From the NCBI GenBank assembly GCA_029237695.1, contig CM055275.1:89516433-89580432 (forward strand): DNA of 64,000 nucleotides, given 5' to 3'. Positions 22,565 to 33,806 of this stretch are shown piece by piece (within the stretch, counting starts at the first letter, position 1; each line of letters starts with the position of its first letter). A program made the translations under genes and the position numbers. The notes below the pieces were generated by a model. The model saw only the letters and a list, made by a program, of their open reading frames with translations, was not told the DNA's origin and did not search any database. The stretch is from Conchocele bisecta (Eukaryota > Mollusca > Bivalvia > Lucinida > Thyasiridae).

Positions 22565-23325
22565 AAAAACCAACAAAATCCACCCAAATCTATCCAAATC
22601 CACCAAAATACCCATATAACACCAACATAATGACAATCTGTTCAACTGACTGTGATAGCAACTAGCGCAGACCTTGATCAGACTGCGCGGATTTGGGTCT
22701 ATGCTGGCTCCAAAGGCTATACGTATGATCACAGGCATTGGGCGTGTTTCGGTTTATCGGTATAACTCTATATATATGAACAAGGCTCCTAACTTTGGTC
22801 GGACACGACCTCGTATCATAACACACAGGATTTATTACAGACATATACACATTATTTCACAAATACAACTTGATCGATCACTTGAATGCTTACAGAAACA
22901 CAATACTGTTGCTGAGCAAGCACTCGTGGAAAACTATAGTCAAGAACACAGTTAACATAAAACTAGAACAATTACGCCAAACACGCATGGCCGCATATAT
23001 CGACTTCATGCAATTTGTGAACCTACACGACAACGGAAATACACATGCATTACCGTATATGTGTGCACACGACACATACAACATGCAGAGTATGCAACTT
23101 ATAGCACTACTTTGGGTAACAAAGCCAGTAAACATTGAAAAAACATGCTCGCATTGTGGTCAAATGTATGTAGACTTAGCAAAGCACATTATAGCAGATT
23201 GCGTATAGCCTTTATAACCAGCGTATACCCAGTCTGCGCTAGTTGCTATCACATGTGTTAGAACAGATTGTCATTATTTTGGTGTCATATGGGTATTTCT
23301 GTGGATTTTGATGCGTCTGATTGCT
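22565..23325. mobile_element. ~760-bp TIR element that encloses a retrotransposon fragment
   Basis: Inverted repeats of roughly 100 bp: left includes GACAATCTGTTCAACTGACT then GTGATAGCAACTAGCGCAG (22652-22670), right CTGCGCTAGTTGCTATCAC (23234-23252), then GAACAGATTGTCATTAT and GGTGT.ATATGGGTA. Between them is a coding-like remnant (22870-23208). Confidence 0.7.
22870..23208 (+). pseudogene. fragment resembling the C-terminus of a LINE polyprotein
   Basis: A 112-codon frame ends in CSHCGQMYVDLAKHIIADC, a C-x2-C-x8-H-x4-C arrangement like the zinc-binding tail found after the reverse transcriptase in many non-LTR elements (the LINE at 25555 has a comparable tail). An upstream frame (22790-22870) may belong to the same protein with a frameshift. 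There is no RT domain, so it was carried into the surrounding TIR element as a fragment or is what remains of an older insertion. Confidence 0.45.
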
Positions 23326-23633
23326 GTAGTCAAATACAAGTACCCGTGGAAACAATTCCTATAATACAATAACAAGAACCTGTCTTCAGTAGTCACGCTT
23401 TTGTTTACACAAGTATTCAAGTACTACATAAATGAACCTTTGAACAAAGACCACCTGTGAACAAAGGCCACCTGTGAACAAATGCTTGATTTTTCTGTTC
23501 CAATGGCTGGCCTTTATTCATAGGGTTGACTATTAGTATAACACGAATTTTCTGGCTGTAACGACTTACGACTTACGTGACAGCCATACAATTCGGGTTA
23601 GTATTAGTCTAGTTTTACTCTCCGTCTTTGCAG
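23326..23633. other. putative intron sequence
   Basis: 23440-23490 repeats GAACAAAG.CCACCTGTGA. A pyrimidine-rich tract, TTTTACTCTCCGTCTTTGCAG, ends at 23633 as an excellent 3' splice site. Confidence 0.5.
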
Positions 23634-23745
23634 AAGGAGACCACAAGTTGCATTGCCAGATATGGTCCAAACAAAAGAATGGCACCGTTACCATGGCAAT
23701 CACACCAGCAACGGTTTCAAGAATTCCCGAAAACAGAGATTTGAA
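23634..23745 (+). CDS. candidate exon 3, GT92 (DUF23)-like glycosyltransferase
   Basis: 112 nt bounded by a textbook acceptor (TCTTTGCAG) and donor (GAA|GTAAGTTT). It starts in the phase needed after the exon ending at 18614 (one base there, two here) and ends in phase 2. The frame reads GDHKLHCQIWSKQKNGTV and ends TVSRIPENRDL. A C-x-(L/I)-W-(F/S) segment followed by a PEN/PES motif is what I expect in GT92 enzymes after the YVYSAY region. All three reading frames are open over so short an exon, so frame choice rests on phase and motif. The next exon is not visible before the LINE or the contig gap. Confidence 0.5.
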
Positions 23746-23789
23746 GTAAGTTTCAAATATACCGTGTATATGATCATATATGTGTCTCT

Positions 23790-24085
23790 GACAGGACACA
23801 CGGGACTTATGGGATTTGTGACCAGTGTAGCTAGTGATCAAATAACACACTTCTGATAACGATCCATATTTCTTTTTCGAAGCATGGCGAGTGTTTAATT
23901 GGTGAAATGGCGACCAGTGTAGATCCAGATCAGCCTGTGCATTCGCACAGTCAAATCAGGGCCTACAATGTTCGCCATGCAGTCAGTGAAACATCCGTTC
24001 TACGAACAAGATTCAGTTTAGGCTACAGGGGCGTGATATTTGTCGAGCAGATACTGTGGGCACAAATACCCTACAGTCCGTTTCA
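23790..24085. repeat. MITE-A copies, decayed
   Basis: GACCAGTGTAGCTAGTGATC at 23820 and AGTGTAGATCCAGATCAGCC at 23915 with GTGCATTCGCACAGTCAAAT. Flanks are degraded. Confidence 0.65.
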
Positions 24086-24560
24086 CGAAACCTGCCCACA
24101 TTTTAGTTACGACTATATAAATAATACAAAAACAATATTGTTTTCGATAATATTAAATTAGAGCACAATTTATGAATTAGCCTACTTTCTATTTCGTGAA
24201 ATTTGGTCCAATATTAGTTTTATTGCGAAAAATACAATTTCCACATGTTAACTCCCCATAGACATCTTCACACAAAATGTAACTTTAATTTTCTTATTTA
24301 GATCATTTCCAAGCTATCTCGCTAGATTTCAGAAATAATTTCCAAAGTGTTTCGTTTTTCACCTCATCTTCTAGGTTATCCACCTCATTTCCCCCATGTT
24401 AAATTCCCATAGAGGACAAATTTCACGAAATAAAATCAATATTTGACAAAATTTCACGAAATAAAAAGAAGTTTCATTCTTAAATTTTGATAAAATTTAA
24501 TATTATCAAAATAAGTATTGTTTTCGCATTATTTATATAGACGTAACATTTGGGCAGGTT
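24086..24560. repeat. foldback F-related fragment
   Basis: Shares CCCATGTTAAATTCCCATAG, AATTTCACGAAATAAAA and ACATTTGGGCAGGTTTCG with the F and pogo-style elements. An inverted pair (24110-24250 against 24420-24560) frames it. Confidence 0.55.
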
Positions 24561-24689
24561 TCGTGAATCAGTTACTAAGGCCCATTTCTGATCTGGATAT
24601 ACACCTCCCGCCTGCGATTCCCTTACCAAGAATTGAAATCCAGCGGTCCTTGAATTGCAATTCGTCCCCTCTGAAATTGCAGTCTAATT

Positions 24690-24825
24690 GCGGTCCAATC
24701 GCGGTCCAGTTTTTGCGGTCATTCTTTCGAGATACCGTTTGTGCGGTCATTCTTTCGCGGTCCAGTTTGTGCCGTCATTCTTTCGCGATACCGTTTGTGC
24801 GATCATTCTTTCGCTATTTGCGGTA
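24690..24825. repeat. short tandem repeat GCGGTCATTCTTTCGCG
   Basis: Four diverged copies of (T)GCGGTCATTCTTTCG(A/C)G alternating with GATACCGTTTGT or GTCCAGTTTGT. Confidence 0.8.
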
Positions 24826-25099
24826 AAAACTTAGCGTTACGCGTATACATGTATATATACATACAGTAGCGCATTTCTGCTCCTTACATATTTGTATATA
24901 CTAATATCGTATACATATCGTAATCGTATAGTATTTGGTATATTTAATGAGCATATCGTATGATCATATAACATTGGTATGTTTGTACCATATCATCGTA
25001 TAGTACAGTTTGTTTACATTATACAAACGTACTATACGGATATTATACAAACATACGATATATCCGTTCGGATATGGTATGAATATACAGTGGGGTCAT
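24826..25099. other. AT-rich DNA with ATACGATAT-type palindromes
   Basis: Multiple interleaved TATCGTATA / ATACGATAT words. Possibly the 3' flank of the LINE next to it. Confidence 0.5.
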
Positions 25100-25554
25100 C
25101 GTGCGGTTAAAATATAGTTTAGTTTAAACATAGTTTATTGCATATAAATACAATAGGCTCGGGCTACAAGTTCTCTCAACATTAGTTACAGCCCTCACCT
25201 AAGTGTTACAAAGTACAATAATTCAACAGCAATGGCGATACATGAATACATGTATACAGGCATATAAACACGGATACAAACCAATTATCAAGCGATAAAT
25301 ATATGTTTACATAATGTATGGAATGAAAACGGACAGAAAGGTAGAGAAGAGGTGGATAGTGAGATATGAGATTTGGAGAAAGAATACAAGTTGTTTTTGT
25401 CGCCAAGTACATATACTACATAAGCAAATCCATCAATGTGTTAGTGCTAGTTGCAATAAATTTCAGTGATCATTAATAACCGGTGGTTGTGGATAATATT
25501 GGCAAATCGAATGGAATACATCCGATATGGATTACATTACATACATCTATCATG

Positions 25555-26421
25555 TTACTCAAATCGTTTTGTAGTTTTAATATAATTTTGTACAGAATTG
25601 AAGATAATAATATTGTTTTCATTGTTTTGTTCAGGTATGCCGTTCAAAAGCATGTGCGCGTTCAGGTTATGAAATCGTTGCAGTGACTGGCGTAGAATGA
25701 GACGCTGTGCATGATATTTGTTGCATTCAAAGAAGTAATGTTCAGCGTCTTCTACAATTTCGCTACACTCGCAGTAGGGAGTTTCTCTGATATGGTTATT
25801 GCAAAGATCGGAATTGAGACTGCTACATTTATTACGAAGTCTTGCATGCATAACTGACGAAACCTGTCTCCCACTAAGTAATATGGTGGTATTTCATATT
25901 GAGTGTATAATTGTTTGGCGCATGCTGTTTTTAAATGTCTAAGACTATCTACATTTCTCATTGAAGGATCAGTTTCATTCCAGAGTTGTACCACAGATGG
26001 TATAAAATGATTGTTTGTATACTTCCAGTCGAGTAGTCGGGACATTTATATCAAATTGGTTTCTAAGGTTGTAACGAGATACGTTATTAACAGTGGGAGG
26101 AATCAGGTTGGAGATATAACTAGGTACTTGATTGTTGGTTGCTTTGTCCATGATCGAAAGCTTTTGAATACTACGTCGAACAGATAAAAGTTGCCATCCA
26201 ACTTCTTTCCTTAAATTATCAAGTGACACTGACCGTGTTAAACCGGTTACTATTCTCGCAGCTTCATTCTGAATTTTTTCCAATGAATCTTTTTCATATT
26301 CTGTACATCCATCCCAGACCGACGAAGCATATTCGAGTATAGGTCTCATATAAGATATATATATTTGGTTTAAAGACTGTCTGCTTATCTTAAATTTTAG
26401 GTTTCGCATTATTCCCAACAC
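25555..26421 (-). pseudogene. LINE RT thumb/connection and C-terminal Cys-His tail
   Basis: Three overlapping frames (26421-25975, 26045-25752, 25851-25555) contain the post-RT segment MRPILEYASSVWDG and RIVTGLTRS, typical of CR1/L2/Jockey elements, then LWNETDPS and the tail YCECSEIVEDAEHYFFEC. The last gives a Cys-x-Cys-x8-His-x4-Cys zinc-binding pattern. Two frameshifts break it. It ends at a stop just upstream of the 3' UTR. Confidence 0.8.
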
Positions 26422-26438
26422 TCTCGCAGTCGAATTAA

Positions 26439-27439
26439 TTATATTTTGTACATGTGTATGCCATTTCCGTTATTGCTCAGCGTTACACCGAGATGTTTAT
26501 GGTCGTCGACAAAGGTTATAGGCGTGTTTTGAAAGATTAGGTTTACAGGTCGATCGAGTAGTCTTAGGGTTAAAAGCATCGCTTCAGTCTTGTTAGGATT
26601 GAAACTGACCAACCATTGTTTAGCCCAGTCAGCAATAGTTAGTAGGTCATAATTTATTATGCCTTGTAGGTCATCAGTATTTGTTGTGGAAAATGATAGA
26701 GAACTGTCATCAGCAAATAATCGAACAATACTTAGTAGATGGTCAGTTATATCGTTGACATATATTAGAAATAGTAAAGGACCGAGCACCGAGCCTTGCG
26801 GTACGCCAGCAGTTATAACTTGGTATCTGAGGTTGTAGACCGTATTGATACAGACTGTTTCCTATCCGACAAGTAGTTTTCGATCCAGTGTAAGATACAA
26901 CCATTTAATCCATTTTGCCGTAACTTAAATAGTAATCCCCTATGCCATACTCTATCGAAAGCCTTAGAAATATCACAAAATACTATACATGTAGATTGCC
27001 TTTCATCAAATGCCTGACATATTTGATGGTGAATGTCTATAAGTTGGTATACCGTAGAATGTCCTGGTATAAAACCAGATTGTCTATTGTAAATCAAATT
27101 CTGTGAGTGCAAGTGATTATATATATGTTTAAACATTATTCTCTCCATTACCTTACCTAGACAGCTTAATAACGATATAGGTCGATAATTTGAAGGCGTC
27201 TGCGGACACCCTTTTTTAAATAAGGGAATTACATTTGCCAATTTCCACGCCATCGGAAACTGACATTCATTGACAGATCTATTGAAGAGGATCGCTAGAG
27301 GTTTTGAGACAGATGTAATAGTTCCTTTTAGCATTCTATGACTAACTAAATCGTGTCCACAAGCTTTATTAGTTTGTGAAATCTTTATAGTATCTCTGAC
27401 CTCAGATTCGTTTATATTAATCATATCAAGAACTTGCAA
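26439..27439 (-). pseudogene. LINE reverse transcriptase domain
   Basis: Frame 27439-26813 carries fingers and palm: FKKGCPQTPSNYRPISLLSC, then DISKAFDRVWH with the first catalytic Asp. Frame 26789-26439 continues with GPLLFLIYVNDI and the catalytic FADD box, then NPNKTEAM. Together these are the ordered RT motifs of a non-LTR element. A frameshift near 26790-26815 separates the palm from FADD, so the enzyme cannot be made in one piece. Confidence 0.92.
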
Positions 27440-27940
27440 TGGTTAGTTTTTAATTCAAGCGGCGGTAAAGTAGAGTTGCTATCGTCAACCGTTGATATTG
27501 AAACGAAGAAGTTGTTTAGACAATTAGCTTTTTCAACATCAGAAAAACAGACAATTTCACTATTACCGTCAGTCGTTTTTAATGGTGGAATAGTTCCACT
27601 TGATTTGCTATCTTTCACAAAATGTCGAACTAGCTTCCAGAAGTATCTTTTGTTATTTGAAAATGATTCTGTTAAATTAAACTCTAAGTTATTGTAAAAT
27701 GCTTCTCTTGCATGTTTTTTCATATTATTAACTTTGTTCCGAGTTGTTTTTGTATTTATTCCAGTCGTCCACCCTTCCAAATTGTATTGCTTTCTTACGT
27801 AATTTGTCTCTTAATTTGCTTATTTTACGAATATCGGAATCATACCATGGTTTATCATTAGGCCATACTGTGACTTGACTGCATGGAATGCATCGCTTAG
27901 CTAGCTCAATGAATTTAGATGTAAATATTAGATGCATCAT
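27421..27940 (-). pseudogene. LINE linker between endonuclease and RT
   Basis: Two frames (27940-27728 and 27780-27421) contain KPWYDSDIRKISKLRDKLRK and NNKRYFWKLVRHFVKD with FSDVEKANCLNNFFVSI. These are the basic linker and pre-RT segment usual in this class. A frameshift falls near 27730-27780. Confidence 0.8.
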
Positions 27941-27951
27941 CTACACTGCCA

Positions 27952-28611
27952 TTATTTAAATTGTCCAATCAGTGTTAAGCATGAGTTCGTTAAATTTAAC
28001 AAAGTCTGCTCTTTTATAGTTCCATACAGTTCGTTTGTATGAAGTATTGTGTGAACTATAAGCAGGTATAATGACACAGTAGCCTTATGATCGCTTATGT
28101 CTGGCAAAACAGCCAACACATCGCTTTTGAGAATGTTCTGTTCTTGGTTAACAATAATTGGATCTAACAAGGTTGAAGTAGTGGCTGTTTCACGCGTTGC
28201 GGATGTAATTATGTTTTTCAATGAATTCATAATCATAACATCTTTTAATTTGTGGTTATGTACATTTAATTGATCTTCATTTAGATCGCCAACAATAATG
28301 ATATTATTTGTTATATCACATACCAATTCTATATTGCGATTGAACAGTTCCCAAAATTCGATATTGGATGACGGGGGGCGGTAAATCGTGCCAATCAAAA
28401 ATGTCTTGCGGCTTGTTTTAACCTGAATCCAGACAGTTTCATCCCAAAATATTTCTAAATTCTGCATTCTATTTGCTAACAAATGGTCTGCAACATATAC
28501 TAATATTCCCCCAGAATGTGGCGACTTGTCCTTTCGGAATGGTAGGCTATACCCATTAAGTGTAAACTGCTGGTTTCTATAGCGCCCGTTAAGTGAGTTT
28601 CTGTAAAACAT
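27952..28611 (-). pseudogene. LINE APE-type endonuclease, main part
   Basis: Contains the ordered apurinic-endonuclease-like motifs GGILVYVADH, ETVWIQVKT, GTIYRPPSS, IIIVGDLNED and the active-site LPDISDHKATVS. It joins, after a frameshift near 28560-28590, the FTETHL motif in the upstream frame. It would nick target DNA to prime reverse transcription. Confidence 0.88.
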
Positions 28612-28970
28612 AGAATATCAAAATCTGTGAAAGTGTCCTCGATATAACTCACCTTATTACGGATACTTCTTATATTTAAATGTAAAATTGAAAAACATCC
28701 ACTCTCATGTTCAGGCCCTGGGTTTCTTTCTACATCACCAGATATCAGTAGCAAAATAAAAGATACTATTGTTAGACACATATTTAGATTGAGTAATAAT
28801 CTGGGGCCTCTACAATTAGCTAGATTAGTCAAACAATTACCTATATCCGTTAAAACATTCAATAATATATTGAAAATATTTAAATATATTGTAGACGCAA
28901 TGCATATCGGACGTTTCCTACAATTAAAGTTACCTATGGCAGCCCTCCAGGAAGTTATATCATTACCCAT
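28500..28970 (-). pseudogene. LINE N-terminal leader with 2A-like motif and start of endonuclease
   Basis: From Met at 28970, about 70 residues precede a hydrophobic segment (LTIVSFILLLISG) and a complete 2A-like signature DVERNPGP (28736-28713). The endonuclease opening ILHLNIRSIRNK and CFTETHL follows. Established knowledge: 2A-like peptides cause ribosome skipping between Gly and Pro, and have been described in APE-type LINEs of sea urchin, amphioxus and molluscs. The leader would be released as a separate short peptide. Confidence 0.85.
28713..28736 (-). other. 2A-like ribosome-skipping motif DVERNPGP
   Basis: Codons GAT GTA GAA AGA AAC CCA GGG CCT read on the minus strand match the D(V/I)ExNPGP consensus exactly and follow a Leu/Ile-rich stretch, as in active 2As. 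Confidence 0.88.
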
Positions 28971-28989
28971 TCGGCTTTTTAGTTACATC

Positions 28990-29979
28990 AGCTAGGTGGA
29001 TGGCCGCCATAGGTGTCCACATTGCCAACCTCATCCAACCGCACCGGATAATATGTATATTCTCAAGTCCCCCCAATATAATGCATGCACATATAATAGT
29101 GACATTCAGACGACAAAGAAGTTTGACTGATAGACAGAGGACAAAGCGAGTAAGAAACACAGAGACTAGTAGAACAGCAACAAGCTGATATGAAAGCGCA
29201 CATGTAACATACATTTTGCTAACGTGTGATTATGTTTATGTGGCGGGATGGATAGTTCAATGAGTCACTCTCATCTCCAATATAAACTGCTAAGTAATCC
29301 GTGTTGAATATAAGTCAGTTAACGACCAGATTAGACTAGACCCCGATCAGATCATGTGTCGAGCAGACCAGAGGCCACCCTGGTCGCTCATGCATTAATT
29401 CAGAAGTATAATGCTTTCTGTATTGCTATAATAATACAGGCGTAAAAATCGCTCACATGTGTCACTGAGTAAAAACGATACATTTCATTTGATTTCGCAC
29501 AATTGTATCACAGTATTGGGAACAAAATTCACTCACGTTCATCTCGAAACTATCAAGTGACAGGTAAACAACAAATTACATGAGTGACCATTACATAGTG
29601 GACATCCCGTGCAGGTCAGATGCGGCAATGCAAATAGTGGGGAAAATTACCCTACATGCATGACAAGTAAGTAGTGGGGGAAAAACGGCCCTATATGCTT
29701 CACAAACCAGTATGGGCCCAGACAAGCTTAGCCACAGATGGGTAATAAGATCTGGGCACACTCTGTGTGTTAGTTCTCAATACAGAACACCAGTCTGGTT
29801 TATTAAAGTATGACGTGGCATGACAGCATCTAGTGAATGTATGAACCATTCGTCGTTTACAAATAATTTATACCAAAGTAGAATGCATGATCTGATCAGG
29901 GTATACACTGTTGTTGCTTCTTAAAACAAAATATCAGTCTTGTTTTATCAAAGTATGACGTGACGTGACAGTACAAGTA
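28990..29979. other. end of contig A, no gene recognised
   Basis: 29000-29215 may be the LINE 5' region. 29795-29840 and 29920-29975 are diverged copies sharing TATTAAAGTATGACGTGGCA and CAGTCTGGTTT-like words. Nothing else identified. Confidence 0.45.
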
Positions 29980-30479
29980 NNNNNNNNNNNNNNNNNNNNN
30001 NNNNNNNNNNNNNNNNNNNNNNNNNNNNNNNNNNNNNNNNNNNNNNNNNNNNNNNNNNNNNNNNNNNNNNNNNNNNNNNNNNNNNNNNNNNNNNNNNNNN
30101 NNNNNNNNNNNNNNNNNNNNNNNNNNNNNNNNNNNNNNNNNNNNNNNNNNNNNNNNNNNNNNNNNNNNNNNNNNNNNNNNNNNNNNNNNNNNNNNNNNNN
30201 NNNNNNNNNNNNNNNNNNNNNNNNNNNNNNNNNNNNNNNNNNNNNNNNNNNNNNNNNNNNNNNNNNNNNNNNNNNNNNNNNNNNNNNNNNNNNNNNNNNN
30301 NNNNNNNNNNNNNNNNNNNNNNNNNNNNNNNNNNNNNNNNNNNNNNNNNNNNNNNNNNNNNNNNNNNNNNNNNNNNNNNNNNNNNNNNNNNNNNNNNNNN
30401 NNNNNNNNNNNNNNNNNNNNNNNNNNNNNNNNNNNNNNNNNNNNNNNNNNNNNNNNNNNNNNNNNNNNNNNNNNNNNNN
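29980..30479. other. assembly gap, exactly 500 N
   Basis: A run of precisely 500 Ns is a conventional placeholder for a scaffold join of unknown size. ORFs spanning it are meaningless. Confidence 0.98.
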
Positions 30480-30623
30480 TGCAACCAGATACTAAAAACA
30501 TGAATATCCGTGTTTCTAGTTCCATGTTGTAGACAATAGTATATAGCAGAATAGCTCGTGACATCGCGTCAAGGAACTTGTAATGGTCTAGGTGGAACCA
30601 CATAGAATTCCCCGTTTGAATAT

Positions 30624-31183
30624 ACAAGGTGTATGATCACGTTGTGCTAACACCAACAACAAGTACCGATTCAAAGTATGTATTATTTTATAGTGTCAGC
30701 AGTATAGAGGGTGGACGCAGACTATCCATCTGAAGCTGAAGCTCAACTGATGACGTCATCCAATTTTCCCGCGGGAATTTTCAATTTTTGAATCTTGGCG
30801 GGAAAAATTTTGGCGGTAAAAATTGGATGACGTCATCAGTTCAGCTTCAGATGGATAGTCTGCGTCCGCCCTCTATAACTAATAGTGTCCTTATTGCGTA
30901 ACGAATTTTGATGAAATATGGCGCATCAAACGCGTCTCGTTAAGCTGCATTTGCTGTCTCCGACACGGAAATCGATTCTTCGCAAAAACAACATAAGTCA
31001 GTGCCAAACTCCCTAGACCACCAAAATGCAGCTCATGGAGACGCGTTTGCTGCGCCATATTTCATAAAAATCCGTTGCCTTTTAAGGAAAATATCAAATA
31101 ATACTTACTTTGGAGTGGGCGTGAATTCAACACTTTCATCCTTTGTTGTTGTTGTTTAACCACGTGATCATGCACCTTGATAT
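30624..31183. repeat. MITE-G mirror copy, interrupted by the 186-bp element
   Basis: ACAAGGTGTATGATCACG at the left, CACGTGATCATGCACCTTG at the right. The ATGAAATATGGCGCATCAAA pair lies inside. Confidence 0.8.
30698..30883. mobile_element. 186-bp Polinton-terminus MITE
   Basis: AGCAGTATAGAGGGTGGACG at the left, CGCCCTCTATAACTAAT at the right. Flanking AGTGTC at 30692-30697 and 30884-30889 is the complement of the GACACT pair around 16221-18013, so it is the same insertion event. Only the terminal TGATGACGTCATC blocks and a short GGCGGGAAAA centre remain. Confidence 0.85.
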
Positions 31184-31921
31184 AAGTCCAGAGCGATTTT
31201 CACCCTGTACCACCTTATACTATAAACACGAATATTCGTGCTTCTAGTATTGAGATGCACAGTGTTAATTTGTAACTTTAAAATTGCGGTACCGTTACTT
31301 TGACAATATAGAATAAGACACGCTACCGCCTGCACTAATCTTGTCAACATGTGTCAATTTCAGTATTCCAAAATACAAGTATTTTGAAATAAGGCTATAC
31401 AATAACTGTTCACTGTTAAGCGTACACCCAGGTGACCAATACCTACCTACATATCCGGTAAAAACAAACAAGGCCTTGAAAAAAGACGTAGGTAAATTTA
31501 TTTTAAAAACCGTTTGGTTTCAGCCAGAAAAGTTTAGTAAAAAGAGGAAAATACTCTTATTAAACTTATTAAGTGGACATTCATGAACCGATTCAATACT
31601 TGAACAAGCTCCACAATCAGTTTTCAAATTACTTCACCAGTAAATAGTGTAAAATAGCATACACATTGTGTTTTTCACAGAACCACTTTCAAAACGTACC
31701 CGTACGCGGGCGCTTAACAGAGAAAGGACTTGCTATAGCCTAAAGAAGTTGACACATATTGGCTCAGGCAATCAGATTGCTTGATTGCGAGTTGGCATTG
31801 CCAATATATGTTCAGAGACGTATATGATTTGGGCAAGATTAACGCCGGTGGCTGTGTAGTAGAAACACGAATATTCAGCTTGGATAGTGTCTCCAGTATT
31901 CGGCAAGGCGAATTAACGCAG
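31184..31921. other. arm 2 DNA without a gene
   Basis: Mirror of 15179-15923. 31750-31870 is the CTTGATTGCGAGTTGGCATT repeat. Confidence 0.5.
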
Positions 31922-32453
31922 ATACTACTGCCTGCTTCATGTTTTGCTGCCGACTACCATTTGGCTATTAAATATATAAATGTAAGTACTTTTTCATCAA
32001 TAAAAGTCACCCTCCCCAAAAAAAATAATTTGATGAATAGTGATTTTATTGCGAAAAAACGATTTTCCTATGGGAATTTAACATGGGGGCTAAACATAGA
32101 TTTTTAAAAATATACATGCATTTTTTATGTGGACCGATTTTCAAAATCTAATTTGTTTTCTTTGTGACATCATTTCCAAGCTATCTGACTAGGTTTCGGA
32201 CAACATTTGTTGGTTTGTTAACACCTCCCACAGCTCCTCCTCATGTTCCCCCATGTTGAATTCCCATAGGAAATTATTGTTTTCGCAATAAAATCAATAT
32301 TTGATGGCATTTTATCAAATAAAAAATTGGGAGGGTGACTTTAATGATCTGGATGAAAAAATACTTACATTTAAATATGCTTCAGATTGAATGTGTTTAA
32401 TAGCCAAAAGTTCGTCGGACTCGGCAGAAAACGTGGAACAGAAAGTAGTGTAC
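31922..32453. repeat. foldback element F, mirror of copy 2
   Basis: CTACTGCCTGCTTCATGTTT at the left and GTGGAACAGAAAGTAGTG at the right. It lacks the 58-bp internal duplication of arm 1. Confidence 0.75.
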
Positions 32454-32464
32454 CCATTGTGGAC

Positions 32465-32688
32465 TCGCTCATTATATGGCGAGTCTCGTTTCCAGTCTTC
32501 GAAAACGTAAACATTGTCACATCGCTGACTATACGGTCATATATTGAGATTGCCGATACGTTGCCATGGTAACCGTCTCTAAATATATTCACAGCATACA
32601 TAAGTATGCAACAAACGACACCAGCTCCAAGAAAACAAACGCGTGTCTTCAAATGCATCATACATGTAGCTAGATCTACTGCATTATT
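32465..32688 (-). CDS. second copy of the signal-anchor exon
   Basis: Acceptor TGTTTACAG ends just above 32688 on the minus strand and the frame again opens with NNAVDLATCMMHLKTR and the hydrophobic FLGAGVVCCILMYAV. Compared by eye with 14343-14570 there are about 11 substitutions in ~210 nt plus a 2-codon insertion. Roughly 7 change the protein and 4 do not, so no clear protein-level constraint. It is also interrupted by foldback F at the same point. Confidence 0.5.
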
Positions 32689-33806
32689 CTGTAAACAAAA
32701 CAAAAAACATTTTAACACTTGTGCTGATTCATATTTACTTTATATTATATACCTACCCATGAAATGCATAGTTATACGATGTAAATAAAAGTCATATGTT
32801 CTCATCAATGAAATAAACAACTTCCTGTGAAAAGACAACTACTTCCGCTATCTATATTCATAACGCGCATCGGCAGTAAAACAGCGCAAATAGGCTGCAA
32901 ATACACATTCATTACAGTAGACAGTCTAACAAAACTGCTAATTTCCATGGAGCGGTATGTAATAAATAGAATATTCATATGTTTGCAACGAATATATTAG
33001 GCACGAATAACATATGGACATTTCACACCACTCGATGAACATACATGTCATATTTGTTGCAAAACTATGAATATCCTCTATATAATTAAACAATATTTGG
33101 TAAGTAATAATGTTTCAGTTAAATACACTTGAAAGTCAATCAGGCCGAATATAATAACAACACATATTGGAATTTAAAAGTAAATTAATTGTACTAGCCT
33201 AGTTTCTGTACATATCTGAAACCCAGGCAACTTGCGTTTTTAAATCAGTTTTAAATTTCGAGAAATTACTTTTGTCCACCTACCGTATCGAAAGTTAAAA
33301 CTCCATAGACTTACATGTATTTCCATATTTACTCTCAAATATGTAGCTCTGTACATACTTTACCAATTAATTAAATATAAAGTGTTTGAAAGAAATTAGA
33401 TTTATGCAGAATATGAATGTTTAGGTTACTGATCATCGCAAGCAGTTCAATAGATACATGTTTTTAAATATGGCCTAATTATTTTACGTCACATTTTGAG
33501 CGACGTCACCATTGACGTCAATGGGAACAGCATTTCAAAAATAAATCCCATATGTTTAACTATATGCATCTTGCAAACTACTTTGAATATTAAATACACA
33601 TATGTATCAAATTCTGCGCAACTCTATTAGCTAATCAATGCATTTTACTTCATTCAAATATGTACAGTATATTTGAAGTAACATGTTAACAAGCACAGTT
33701 AGAAATACATGTAAGTCTATGGGATTTCAATAGGTGGGAAACTACTTCTGTCCAACATCTGTAGTACGGACGATTGCAAGAGTTACCGTTCGCAACTAGC
33801 ATATAT
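32689..33806. other. arm 2 DNA without a gene
   Basis: Mirror of 13216-14342. It contains the TTTGCAACGAATATATTAGG inverted repeat. Confidence 0.5.

Larger units (their letters stand above)
25100..28970 (-). mobile_element. CR1/L2-like (APE-type) non-LTR retrotransposon, broken
   Basis: One element read on the minus strand: hydrophobic N-terminus plus 2A-like motif (~28970-28713), APE-type endonuclease, linker, reverse transcriptase and a Cys/His tail. The 3' untranslated region reaches ~25100 with an AATAAA-type signal (~25140-25160). At least seven changes of frame divide the coding part. No long terminal repeats are present. The 5' boundary is not clear; homology-like sequence may start up to ~29215. 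Confidence 0.85.

Noticed and set aside
29896..30627. Long ORFs on both strands over the gap
   Set aside because: They consist almost wholly of translated Ns in the 500-N gap.
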